From a bacterium (GTDB lineage: Bacteria; Chlamydiota; Chlamydiia; Chlamydiales; JAFEGQ01), in NCBI GenBank assembly GCA_021809305.1, contig JAKBAF010000115.1:1-5168 (forward strand): a stretch of 5,168 nt of DNA, read 5' to 3'. The translations under genes were made by a program, and so were the position numbers. Numbering within the stretch: the stretch's first letter is position 1; every line of letters starts with the position of its first letter. The notes beneath the pieces are model-generated. The model worked only from the letters and a program-made list of their open reading frames with translations, was not told where the DNA came from and did not search any database. Shown piece after piece: positions 1 through 5,136 of this stretch.

Positions 1-170
1 TCGAGCACGATGACGTCGAATCGACTCTCGAGGGCGGCCGCGAGTCCCGAATCACCGTCGTAACGGGCCACGACGTCGAAGTTTTCGTCACGCAGCAGCC
101 CCGACACGGCCTCGGCGAGGTCGTGAACGCGCTGCCCGGCTCGGACCTCCGCGTCGAGGCCAGCTTCAAC
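1..170. other. GC-rich segment not belonging to tgt; probable chimeric join
   Basis: This stretch is about 67% G+C with roughly 30 CpG dinucleotides in 170 bases, clearly denser in CpG than the tgt sequence that follows. Similarity to Tgt stops at the His-Leu-Leu codons (171-179), where the family continues with a Gly-rich GIGD/GVGT-type motif and then the nucleophile and zinc-site region. None of that is present. The minus-strand frame nevertheless stays open to the window edge. That part of the translation (ending RFDVIVL, preceded by RYDGDSGLAAALES) recalls the alpha1-beta3 part of a response-regulator receiver domain, but a good match to its first beta strand is missing. The plus-strand frame starting at position 3 is also open, with G-rich first and GC-rich third codon positions, so the true coding strand is uncertain. 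An assembly or cloning chimera is the simplest reading; a real gene fusion is possible but unlikely. Confidence 0.55.
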
Positions 171-968
171 AAGAAGGTGGTTCGGGCGATCGTGTGGGAG
201 CTTGGGGAGGATGTGGGTGAGCATAGTGACCATCTCATCTCGACGCTTGCCGAGGCTGCCGCCAATGGCAAAGCCGTCGAAGGGGAGGGGGGATAGGGTG
301 GCAATGCTCTCTTCTCGAAGGGCAAGATCGACGCCCCCGTGGATCACGGCATAGATCGCTTGGTTCTGAGGATTAGCTAGATGGGCATTGAGGGAGCGTA
401 TCTCCCAGCGGTGGGTGCGATCTAGTGATAGTTTTAGGTCTGCTGCCCCGATGTGATAAGGGGGGAGCTCATCGAAGGGAATGATGATATCGGCCCCAAG
501 ATCTTTTTGGGCGGCAATGGAGCTCTCGGGGGTGAGGAGGAGTTTTGCGCCATCGCGATAGGAGCGGAAGAGGACCCCCTCTTCGCTGATTTTGAGGACG
601 CCTCCATCGCTGCGCCTCTTACCCTGAGACTTAAGCTCACTTGCAACAGAGCCATAGGCGAGGCTAAAGACCTGGAAGCCGCCAGAGTCTGTGATGATGG
701 GCAGGGAGCGGTTGATAAAGCGGTGGAGGCCACCGGCCTCGCGGATGAGCGCAGTACCTGGTTGGAGAAGGAGGTGGTAGGTGTTGCAGAACATGAGCTG
801 GAGGCCGGCAGCGGAGGTGAGGGCATTATCGACGCCTTTTAGGGTGCCATTGGTTCCAACGCCGACAAAGCCTGGAGTGTCGATTACGCCGTGAGGGGTG
901 TGGATGCGGCCTACCCTGGCTCGGGAGCGCTCTGAGACGTGGAGAAGCTCAAAGCGGAAGTTTGTCAT
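3..968 (-). CDS. tgt: tRNA-guanine (queuine) transglycosylase, C-terminus replaced or missing
   Basis: Tgt exchanges guanine at position 34 of GUN-anticodon tRNAs for a deazaguanine base (preQ1 or queuine) in the cytoplasm. The minus-strand frame starts ATG at 968 with AAGGTAGGA just upstream. About 266 residues follow the family closely: RARVGRI near residue 16, CNTYHL near 61, ITDSGGFQVFS near 92 with the base-catalytic Asp at about 94, YRDG near 137, GADIIIPFDEL near 158-168, YAVIHGG near 206 and IGGSLGK near 235. The residue after FDE is Leu, where bacterial preQ1-type enzymes such as the Zymomonas one have Cys, and GGSLGK replaces GGLAVGE. Both fit the chlamydial type reported to use queuine. 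Beyond residue 266 (position 171) homology ends, so the nucleophilic Asp and the CxCxxC zinc site are absent here. The frame runs off the edge through unrelated sequence. The gene overlaps yhhQ by 20 bases, which suggests coupled translation. The identity of the N-terminal two thirds is very secure. Confidence 0.93.
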   Translation of the reverse strand, partial: MTNFRFELLHVSERSRARVGRIHTPHGVIDTPGFVGVGTNGTLKGVDNALTSAAGLQLMFCNTYHLLLQPGTALIREAGGLHRFINRSLPIITDSGGFQVFSLAYGSVASELKSQGKRRSDGGVLKISEEGVLFRSYRDGAKLLLTPESSIAAQKDLGADIIIPFDELPPYHIGAADLKLSLDRTHRWEIRSLNAHLANPQNQAIYAVIHGGVDLALREESIATLSPLPFDGFAIGGSLGKRRDEMVTMLTHILPKLPHDRPNHLLVEAGLDAEVRAGQRVHDLAEAVSGLLRDENFDVVARYDGDSGLAAALESRFDVIVL

Positions 969-1632
969 AGGATCCTACCTTTCGCAAAAGAGCTGTCAGT
1001 GGAGCAAGGGTCACAATGGCTAGCCACTTGATGGCGATGCTGATAGCCATGACGTGTGTGATGGAGGCGACAAGACCAACGAGCCCGATGAGTGTAAAAA
1101 TAAAAGTATCAATTACTTGTGCCGGAAGGAGGGCGATGAGGTTGCGGAGGGCGAGTGGCCACTGGCTAAAATGTCGCTTAATTAAAGCAAAGAGGGAGAG
1201 GTTGGCAAATTGGGAGATCAGGTACGCCGCAAAGGAAGCGACAACGATGCGAGGAGAGGGGGTAAGAATTGTTTGATAGGCGGGATCCATCGTATCGAGG
1301 GAGTGAGGGATGTAGGCGAGGTGGAGGGCTGAGAAGAGGGCAAAGAAGAGTATAGCAAGAAAGGTTGTAGCCATCGCCTTAGCAGCGGCCTCCCCTCCGT
1401 AGCGCTCTTGTAGAAGGTTGAGGCTTAGCATGCTGCCGACAACATAGCCATCGCTACAGGTGGCAGAGAGGCCGGCAAGGTTGATCTGTTTGAGGACAAA
1501 GAGGTTGGCGGCGATAGCTGTGAGGGCACAGGCGGCGGTAAGCGCCTCCTTCCCAAGGCGCAGGGCCAAGAGAATGAAGAAGAAGACAAGGAGCGTATGG
1601 GCTAGGAAGAGGCATTCGTTCATCGGCATCAC
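949..1632 (-). CDS. yhhQ: Queuosine precursor (queuine/preQ) transporter, YhhQ/VUT family
   Basis: This is an inner-membrane protein of about 225 residues with roughly six hydrophobic segments (about residues 6-25, 29-50, 88-110, 128-155, 163-195 and 196-217), the usual size and shape of the YhhQ family. Family hallmarks are visible: CSDGYVVGSMLSLNLLQERYG at about 59-79, a SQFANLSLFALIKRH helix near 140-154, and RN...QVIDT at about 163-176. The family imports 7-deazaguanine bases for tRNA queuosine, and a chlamydial homologue has been tied to queuine salvage. The adjacent, overlapping tgt encodes the enzyme that would use the imported base. The start is ambiguous: GTG at 1632, ATG at 1629 or ATG at 1623 are in frame, and none has a good Shine-Dalgarno. 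The last gives MNECLF, which looks most family-like. The stop is TGA at 949-951. A transporter of another small base is possible but less likely given the neighbour. Confidence 0.92.
   Translation of the reverse strand: MMPMNECLFLAHTLLVFFFILLALRLGKEALTAACALTAIAANLFVLKQINLAGLSATCSDGYVVGSMLSLNLLQERYGGEAAAKAMATTFLAILFFALFSALHLAYIPHSLDTMDPAYQTILTPSPRIVVASFAAYLISQFANLSLFALIKRHFSQWPLALRNLIALLPAQVIDTFIFTLIGLVGLVASITHVMAISIAIKWLAIVTLAPLTALLRKVGSYDKLPL
969..982 (-). promoter_or_regulatory. Ribosome-binding region of tgt
   Basis: On the minus strand the bases before the ATG read AAAGGTAGGATCCT. AGGA lies four bases from the start codon and AAGG nine bases away. The site lies inside the 3' end of yhhQ, so ribosomes ending yhhQ could re-initiate on tgt. 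It supports choosing the ATG at 968. Confidence 0.6.
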
Positions 1633-1650
1633 ATAGGATAAAAAGGAGAT

Positions 1651-1681
1651 AGAATACCTTACGGGGGGCCATTGAGGTCAA
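1651..1681 (-). promoter_or_regulatory. Possible promoter of yhhQ-tgt
   Basis: On the minus strand TTGACC (1676-1681) and TATTCT (1651-1656) resemble -35 and -10 boxes. The spacer is 19 bases, longer than ideal, and transcription would begin only about 10-15 bases before the yhhQ start. This is the best candidate in the 243-base divergent gap (1633-1875). I saw no convincing promoter in that gap for the plus-strand gene. Confidence 0.25.
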
Positions 1682-1863
1682 GCATGAGAAATTAATCAGT
1701 TTTATAGGCTTGTAGAGGGGAGCTCTCTCCTCATCTTGCGGGAATCCGGTTGAGAGAGGTGTGAGAGCCGCTCTAACCCATTGAGGCCGTACCGTAAGCG
1801 AAATCTGTTCCAAGAAATCGGCGCTAGAGCTATTGTGAGCCCCGGTAAATGGAACCTCAAACG

Positions 1864-1869
1864 AAGGAG
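1864..1869 (+). promoter_or_regulatory. Shine-Dalgarno AAGGAG that fixes a GTG start at 1876
   Basis: AAGGAG ends six bases before GTG at 1876. The upstream in-frame ATG at 1849 has no Shine-Dalgarno before it (GAGCCCCGGTAA), and using it would put charged, non-signal residues ahead of the signal peptide. The site therefore argues for the GTG start. Confidence 0.7.
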
Positions 1870-1875
1870 TACATT

Positions 1876-2940
1876 GTGCGACAATCGCTGCGACTACTAG
1901 TCGTCTCTCTGCTTACCTGCCTCTCCCTTGGAGGTCAGGCACACGCTCTCTCTCTTTGGCCCCTGCCCTGCGGTGGGTCACTCGAAGGGGAGTTCTCTTT
2001 TCTCTATTGGAAGCCTCAGAGTGATCTTGAGAGCTTTGCATTTTCAGGCAATCAAGAAAATCTTGAAAATGAGACACTGCTTGCTAGATACCGACTTGGC
2101 TACCAAGGGATTGGCCGTTACTGGTTCCCCGAAGGTTGCGGCTATGTTGGAGCAGGCCTTATCTGGGTCGAAGGGCACCACACCCGCTCTATCAGTGGCC
2201 AAGGGTTCCAAAGTCCAACTAGTCTCGTAGACATTCCAGCTGATACAACGCTTGCGTTGGCCAAAGGAAAGCTTGGAAGCCGCTACGTGGCTGCAGATCT
2301 TGAAGCTGGCCACCTGCTAGCGCATTGCCGCTGTCTAGACGGTTTCCTTTTTGGGGGTTTGCGCTATGTGCAGGTCCGTGAGAGGGATCGGTTAGGTTAC
2401 GCTCTCAATACAGGCGATACCTTTGCTCTTAGAACAAAGAGTGAGTTTAATGGAGTCGGACCTCGGATTGGTATTCGAGGAGAGTACGCTCTTCCATGCG
2501 GCTTTAGCCTCTTTGGTCAACTTGCAGCTTCCATGCTCTTTGGCAATAGGACGCTTTGCGCTAACGGCTTTTTGCTGGAATCAGTGCTTATCAATGGCAA
2601 TGAGGATGCAAGTCCTGCTGTTCTCGGCGATGAGAGGGTTCCTGCTTTAGAGGGTGCGCAAGAGCAAGAGATTGCTCAGGCGGCTCTTGACCCATCCTTT
2701 GTCGTTGACCCTATTCGGCTTCAATGGCACAACGTCTCGCGCCTCTTCTATCAAATCGATACAAGAGCCGGGGTGGAGTATTCAGCTTGCTGCTATGGCA
2801 TCGAATGGAATGTAAAAGCTGGTGTGGCTATGGAATTTAGCTTCGACACAGTCTCTAGCTTTCTTTTTATACCCGGGCTTGCAACTACTGGGAATTTCGG
2901 AATCGGTGGCCCCTTCTTCTCGATCGGAGCCAATTTCTAG
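1876..2940 (+). CDS. Secreted MOMP-like outer-membrane beta-barrel protein
   Basis: From the GTG at 1876 the product is 354 residues. It opens with a classic signal peptide: positively charged RQSLR, a hydrophobic LLVVSLLTCLSL core, and a cleavage site after GQAHA at about residue 24. The mature part is rich in Gly and aromatic residues with alternating hydrophobic strands, contains LYWKPQ near its N-terminus, and ends in Phe (FFSIGANF), as expected for a Bam-assembled barrel. The central part (ADLEAGHLL, FGGLRYVQVRE, FNGVGPRIGIRGEY, GFSLFGQLAASMLFG) matches my memory of the MOMP-like/Legionella-OMP family expanded in Simkania and Waddlia. It holds about ten cysteines, including a CC and a CRC pair; disulfide cross-linking would be typical of chlamydial envelopes. 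A porin role is inference. It is monocistronic: divergent from yhhQ and closed by terminators. Confidence 0.82.
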   Translation: MRQSLRLLVVSLLTCLSLGGQAHALSLWPLPCGGSLEGEFSFLYWKPQSDLESFAFSGNQENLENETLLARYRLGYQGIGRYWFPEGCGYVGAGLIWVEGHHTRSISGQGFQSPTSLVDIPADTTLALAKGKLGSRYVAADLEAGHLLAHCRCLDGFLFGGLRYVQVRERDRLGYALNTGDTFALRTKSEFNGVGPRIGIRGEYALPCGFSLFGQLAASMLFGNRTLCANGFLLESVLINGNEDASPAVLGDERVPALEGAQEQEIAQAALDPSFVVDPIRLQWHNVSRLFYQIDTRAGVEYSACCYGIEWNVKAGVAMEFSFDTVSSFLFIPGLATTGNFGIGGPFFSIGANF

Positions 2941-2949
2941 ATCAATTGC

Positions 2950-2980
2950 GTTAAAGCTCTCCATTTAGGGGAGCTTTAAC
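2950..2980 (+). terminator. Hairpin just after the barrel gene
   Basis: Thirteen bases (GTTAAAGCTCTCC) pair with GGGGAGCTTTAAC across a five-base ATTTA loop, with one G-U pair. The stem starts ten bases after the stop codon. The following run is only TTTT after ACGC, so it may be a weak terminator or a 3'-end stabiliser ahead of the stronger one downstream. Confidence 0.55.
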
Positions 2981-3022
2981 ACGCTTTTAAGAGTTCGCTT
3001 CGAGCGGCTTTCTAAAAGAAGA

Positions 3023-3060
3023 GGAGCCTTGTGCCATGCGGTGCAAGGCTCCTTTTTTTC
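3023..3060 (+). terminator. Strong intrinsic terminator of the barrel gene
   Basis: GGAGCCTTGTGCC pairs with GGTGCAAGGCTCC over an ATGC loop, with two wobble pairs, and is followed directly by seven T. An A/G-rich arm before the stem lets the helix extend into the T tract, so some activity on the other strand is possible. Confidence 0.85.
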
Positions 3061-3097
3061 TTCTATTTCCAACCGGCCAATCTGGCTTTCCGTTTTA

Positions 3098-3126
3098 AAC
3101 CGCGGTAGCGGTTAAGTGGATAGCCC
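3098..3126 (+). repeat. GGTA-loop hairpin plus tag, copy 1
   Basis: AACCGC and GCGGTT form a perfect 6-bp stem around the loop GGTA (3104-3107). Two bases later comes the tag GTGGATAGCCC (3116-3126). The same arrangement recurs about 110 bases downstream with a changed but still paired stem. The tag's last three bases are also the first three of the left inverted repeat starting at 3124. Confidence 0.55.
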
Positions 3127-3144
3127 AATGCCGTTAACTTAAAG
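3124..3144 (+). repeat. Left inverted repeat
   Basis: This 21-base arm differs from the reverse complement of 3543-3563 only at position 12 (T here, C in the partner). It overlaps the last three bases of the GTGGATAGCCC tag. Confidence 0.75.
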
Positions 3145-3207
3145 GCAATTGTATGATCTCTTTCCGCCTTCGACGGTGTTTGACGTCACATGGGGTTGAG
3201 ATCCGAA

Positions 3208-3236
3208 ATCGCGGTAGCGATGATCGTGGATAGCCC
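3208..3236 (+). repeat. GGTA-loop hairpin plus tag, copy 2
   Basis: ATCGC and GCGAT pair around GGTA (3213-3216), and the tag GTGGATAGCCC follows at 3226-3236. Compared with copy 1 (ACCGC/GCGGT), the second stem pair changed from C-G to T-A on both arms. Such a compensated change is expected if the fold matters. Confidence 0.55.
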
Positions 3237-3274
3237 CGCGTGGAGTAAGGCCGGTAGGCCCTCGGAACGTGGGG
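3234..3274 (+). ncRNA. Possible structured RNA hairpin with inner GGTA loop
   Basis: CCCCGCGT (3234-3241) pairs with ACGTGGGG (3267-3274) with one G-U pair. Inside it GGCC-GGTA-GGCC (3249-3260) makes a third GGTA-loop stem. A fourth, imperfect one follows (GTAGC-GGTA-GCGAC, 3297-3310). No known RNA family is recognised. It may be a folded transcript or only a DNA-level feature of the mobile segment. Confidence 0.3.
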
Positions 3275-3446
3275 TCTCGTGAATCCTAGGAAAGGAGTAG
3301 CGGTAGCGACGACAGAAACCGATACGGCTCCAGAAGTTCGTTTAATCTAATTTACGAATCGAACCTACTGGCTGAATATGTTGTTTGTAATCAAGCTTTT
3401 GTTATCTGCCGCTGCTGCCGCAGCTTATTTATTTACTGCCATTTAA

Positions 3447-3491
3447 CCCCGCGTTCCACTGCAGGCCTCCGGCCTTTCGCTGCACACGGGG
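3447..3491. repeat. Interrupted hairpin, CCCCG...CGGGG
   Basis: An outer CCCCG (3447-3451) pairs with CGGGG (3487-3491), and an inner AGGCC-TCC-GGCCT (3463-3475) forms a tight stem. The middle is poorly paired. It lies near the right end of the inverted-repeat segment and has no visible coding role. Confidence 0.35.
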
Positions 3492-3542
3492 CTGCCAGCA
3501 CTTTCAGCGCTTCCGCGATTTTTGCAAAAACGATACAGCTTT

Positions 3543-3563
3543 CTTTAAGTTGACGGCATTGGG
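3543..3563 (-). repeat. Right inverted repeat
   Basis: This is the inverted partner of 3124-3144 (20 of 21 bases). From here to the promoter of the next gene at about 3661 I see nothing that looks like a gene. Confidence 0.75.
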
Positions 3564-3660
3564 TATGGGTGGGTTTCTACGCATGTGTGATCTGCATCCT
3601 ACACCCGCTAAGCTGCAGTTAGTGCTCAGCAAAGAGGGTAGAACAGCGTTTTTTACGATC

Positions 3661-3692
3661 TTTATTATCCATAATAAATCTAATGTTATTAT
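3661..3692 (+). promoter_or_regulatory. Promoter-like module of the first small gene
   Basis: A TTTATTATCCATAATA box starts exactly 26 bases before TATTAT (3687-3692), which lies 33 bases before the ATG. The same spacing occurs ahead of the next two genes. The box is part of the perfect palindrome TTTATTAT-CC-ATAATAAA (3661-3678). A second TATAAT at 3703-3708 is an alternative -10, though only 17 bases from the ATG. Confidence 0.45.
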
Positions 3693-3711
3693 TTAATAGT
3701 AATATAATAAC
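3685..3711. promoter_or_regulatory. Inverted repeat GTTATTAT...ATAATAAC, operator-like
   Basis: Two perfect 8-base arms (3685-3692 and 3704-3711) are separated by 11 bases and overlap the probable -10 region. With the palindrome at 3661-3678 this puts several TTATTAT half-sites over the promoter, as for a dimeric repressor. The region is so AT-rich that chance symmetry cannot be excluded. Confidence 0.35.
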
Positions 3712-3725
3712 TATGGAGGTAAAAG

Positions 3726-4244
3726 ATGGAGAAAAGTAGAAGTGCTGATCAAGTAAACAAGAGCTCTGTGGTGCAAAGTTATCGGCCTGAGGAGGGGACT
3801 ACCTCTCAACGTGGCCGCATTGCCTCGAATCTTGATCAGAGGGTTAACGGCTCATACGATAAGGTCTCTGGCGAAATTCAGATGGCTGAAATTGAAACAA
3901 CAAGCATTGAAGAGCGAACAATTGATGTTATTCACGGGTATGAATCGAAATTCCAATCGATTTTTAGGGAAATCAGTAGCGCTACAGACGAGGAATTTTA
4001 TAAAAAGGTAGCTGAAGTTCATTTGTGCTGCGGAGAGTTAGATGCATCTTTCAAAGAGATTAAGTCCGAGTTAGAGGCAGGCCTACTCACAAACGTAAGC
4101 AAAATTGATTCGAAGAGGGTTGATGAGGTTTGTCAGCAATATTCGAAGAGCAAGATTGGAATGTTGAATACTGTCATTCAGGACAGAACTGATAAGGGGT
4201 CAGAGGATCAATCGAAAGCAGTAGGGAGAAGCGAAGAGAGCTGA
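3726..4244 (+). CDS. Hypothetical small hydrophilic protein, tandem family member 1
   Basis: I do not recognise this 172-residue protein. It has no signal peptide or membrane segment, is rich in Glu, Lys and Ser, and from about residue 50 to 155 looks mostly helical. The start is well supported: GGAGGT lies five bases before the ATG. It resembles the next gene's product in order and spacing of blocks: S-V-x-Q-S-x near 14, DQR at 37-39, IE...VI at 61-69, KF at 75-76, KVAEV at 94-98, an Asp at 106, and VDEV at 132-135. Two adjacent Cys (101-102) are not shared. It has its own promoter-like module and a perfect terminator after it, and is AT-richer than the tgt-yhhQ side. A secreted effector or lineage-specific protein would fit its setting, but nothing in it demonstrates that. 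Confidence 0.75.
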   Translation: MEKSRSADQVNKSSVVQSYRPEEGTTSQRGRIASNLDQRVNGSYDKVSGEIQMAEIETTSIEERTIDVIHGYESKFQSIFREISSATDEEFYKKVAEVHLCCGELDASFKEIKSELEAGLLTNVSKIDSKRVDEVCQQYSKSKIGMLNTVIQDRTDKGSEDQSKAVGRSEES

Positions 4245-4277
4245 AGTATTCAATTCCATTTTTAATCGTCAATCTAA

Positions 4278-4313
4278 AAAATCCCGCCAGTTTCTGGCGG
4301 GATTTTGTCTTTA
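4278..4313 (+). terminator. Intrinsic terminator after the first small gene
   Basis: AAAATCCCGCCAG (4278-4290) pairs perfectly with CTGGCGGGATTTT (4294-4306) across a TTT loop, followed by GTCTTT. The symmetric A and T flanks would allow some function on either strand, though no minus-strand gene needs it. It shows that the next gene must be transcribed from its own promoter. Confidence 0.88.
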
Positions 4314-4370
4314 ACAACATGGGCATCGCAACTGCTATTTTTATATAAAAAATCCTGCCTGTTGATGCTC

Positions 4371-4402
4371 TTTAATCTATCTAAACAGTCGTTTTTTATA
4401 AT
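4371..4402 (+). promoter_or_regulatory. Promoter-like module of the second small gene
   Basis: TTTAATCTATCTAAA (4371-4385) precedes a perfect TATAAT (4397-4402) by exactly 26 bases, start to start. The hexamer lies 35 bases before the ATG. The box is identical at 14 of 15 positions to the one ahead of the third gene. The -35 position itself (AATCTA) is not TTGACA-like, so an activator or a non-standard sigma factor may be needed. Confidence 0.6.
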
Positions 4403-4437
4403 TAATAACACAACGAGAGTATGTCTATGGTGGAAAG

Positions 4438-4947
4438 ATGAAAGCTAGTTTAGACCGCAAAAACCACTCGATTCAATCTGAATATCACACGAAGCAACCT
4501 TCAGGAAAGGCCGCAATAGCGCTAGCCGATCAGCGGTGTTTTCACATAGGGCAATTTATTTATGGCCTTCTTGAAGAGATAGTGGCTGCAGTGCGCAATA
4601 GGATAAGCTCTCCTACTCCTATCGAGCGGAAGGACATTTCCGTCATTATTGCGGAAGATAAGGCAAAATTTGTAGCTCTTCTAAATGGGATAGATACAGC
4701 CAAAAGCGCTAAACAACTTGGCCGTAGAGTAGCTGAAGTGCAAGAACGTCTAAATAGAATTGATAACACGATTTTATTGGGTCTTGAGCTTAAAATTGAT
4801 TTTAAATCGGCTGATAATGAAATGGAATTTGATCTGGATGATTTAGAATGCATATATGATGGGACAAAAGAATGGGTGAAAATCGTTATGTGTGAAAAAA
4901 TCAAAAATAAACTATCTGAAATACAGATCGTAACAGGAAAGTCCTAG
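4438..4947 (+). CDS. Hypothetical small hydrophilic protein, tandem family member 2
   Basis: I do not recognise this 169-residue protein. It is charged, probably largely helical, with no signal peptide or clear membrane segment; residues 36-52 form an amphipathic or hydrophobic helix (FHIGQFIYGLLEEIVAA). It appears to be a diverged paralogue of the preceding gene's product: S-I-Q-S near 11, ADQR at 30-33, IE...VI at 62-70, KF at 77-78, RVAEV at 97-101, Asp at 109 and LDDL at 133-136, each within a few residues of the partner's block. The acidic stretch at 126-140 is distinctive. The start ATG follows GGTGGAAAG, and the leader CTATGGTGG resembles CTATGGAGG before the first gene. Base composition is AT-rich, especially towards the 3' end. 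I see no strong terminator between its stop and the third gene. Confidence 0.72.
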   Translation: MKASLDRKNHSIQSEYHTKQPSGKAAIALADQRCFHIGQFIYGLLEEIVAAVRNRISSPTPIERKDISVIIAEDKAKFVALLNGIDTAKSAKQLGRRVAEVQERLNRIDNTILLGLELKIDFKSADNEMEFDLDDLECIYDGTKEWVKIVMCEKIKNKLSEIQIVTGKS

Positions 4948-5068
4948 ATAGCAGAAGCCGTTCTAGATTCTCAGCTTTTCTTTGTTTAATCAATCCGGCC
5001 TAAACGGAAGCGGATGCGATAGTTGTGCGTCTTAAAGTGTGGTTTTTGTAAAAAAATTGCGAACCTCC

Positions 5069-5100
5069 TTTAATTTATCTAAATACCTGATCGTTATGAT
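5069..5100 (+). promoter_or_regulatory. Promoter-like module of the third small gene
   Basis: TTTAATTTATCTAAA (5069-5083) lies exactly 26 bases before TATGAT (5095-5100), which is 36 bases from the ATG at 5137. TAATA follows the hexamer, as it does before the second gene. The near-identity of box, spacing and distance to the start implies common origin or control. Confidence 0.6.
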
Positions 5101-5111
5101 TAATATCATAA
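5094..5111. promoter_or_regulatory. Inverted repeat TTATGAT-TAAT-ATCATAA
   Basis: Perfect 7-base arms around a 4-base centre overlap the -10-like hexamer of the third gene. They are suited to binding a dimeric regulator, or are chance in AT-rich DNA. Confidence 0.35.
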
Positions 5112-5136
5112 TACAATTAATTGATGGGGCAGAGGG

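Larger units (their letters stand above)
3124..3563. mobile_element. 440-bp segment bounded by inverted repeats; MITE-like or decayed IS
   Basis: The left end (3124-3144, beginning CCCAATGCCGTTAACTTAAA) and the right end (3543-3563) are inverted copies matching at 20 of 21 bases. Weaker similarity continues inwards (TGTAT in both). The repeat resembles the terminal repeats of IS4-type elements as I remember them (TAATGCCGATCAGTTAAG in IS4). No transposase or long reading frame lies between them. The inside is instead filled with short hairpins. I see no clear target-site duplication. It could be a small non-autonomous element or remnants of two facing insertion sequences. Confidence 0.5.

Noticed and set aside
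453..842. Plus-strand frame of 129 codons and overlapping minus-strand frames within 434-842
   Set aside because: They are shadows of tgt, whose own minus-strand frame carries all the family motifs across this span.
1720..1776. CTCTCTC and GAGAGAG in the divergent gap as a hairpin
   Set aside because: The arms are short, low in complexity and about 20 bases apart, with no T run; it is not distinguishable from chance.
1454..1884. Minus-strand frames across the start of yhhQ and the divergent gap
   Set aside because: They have low-complexity, Pro/Leu/Arg-rich translations, overlap yhhQ or the barrel gene in other frames, and lack ribosome-binding sites.
3378..3446. A 22-residue hydrophobic frame (MLFVIKLL, then an alanine run, ending YLFTAI)
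   Set aside because: It looks like a mini membrane peptide, but it has no ribosome-binding site, lies inside the hairpin-rich mobile segment, and the alanine run comes from a simple GCTGCTGCC repeat.
3441..3491. Possible integron attC site (ATTTAAC followed by an interrupted hairpin)
   Set aside because: Only one core half-site fits RYYYAAC. The expected GTTRRRY partner after the hairpin is absent, the stem pairing is poor, and no integrase or cassette array is present.
3061..3725. CRISPR array or tRNA in the repeat-rich intergenic region
   Set aside because: Repeats are only two tagged copies plus two variants at irregular spacing, with no unique-spacer pattern. No cloverleaf or TTCRA arm could be found.
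4421..4441. Six-codon frame MSMVER ending in an ATGA overlap with the second small gene
   Set aside because: It could be a leader peptide for coupled translation, but it is too short to support, has no Shine-Dalgarno of its own, and is not repeated ahead of the other two genes.
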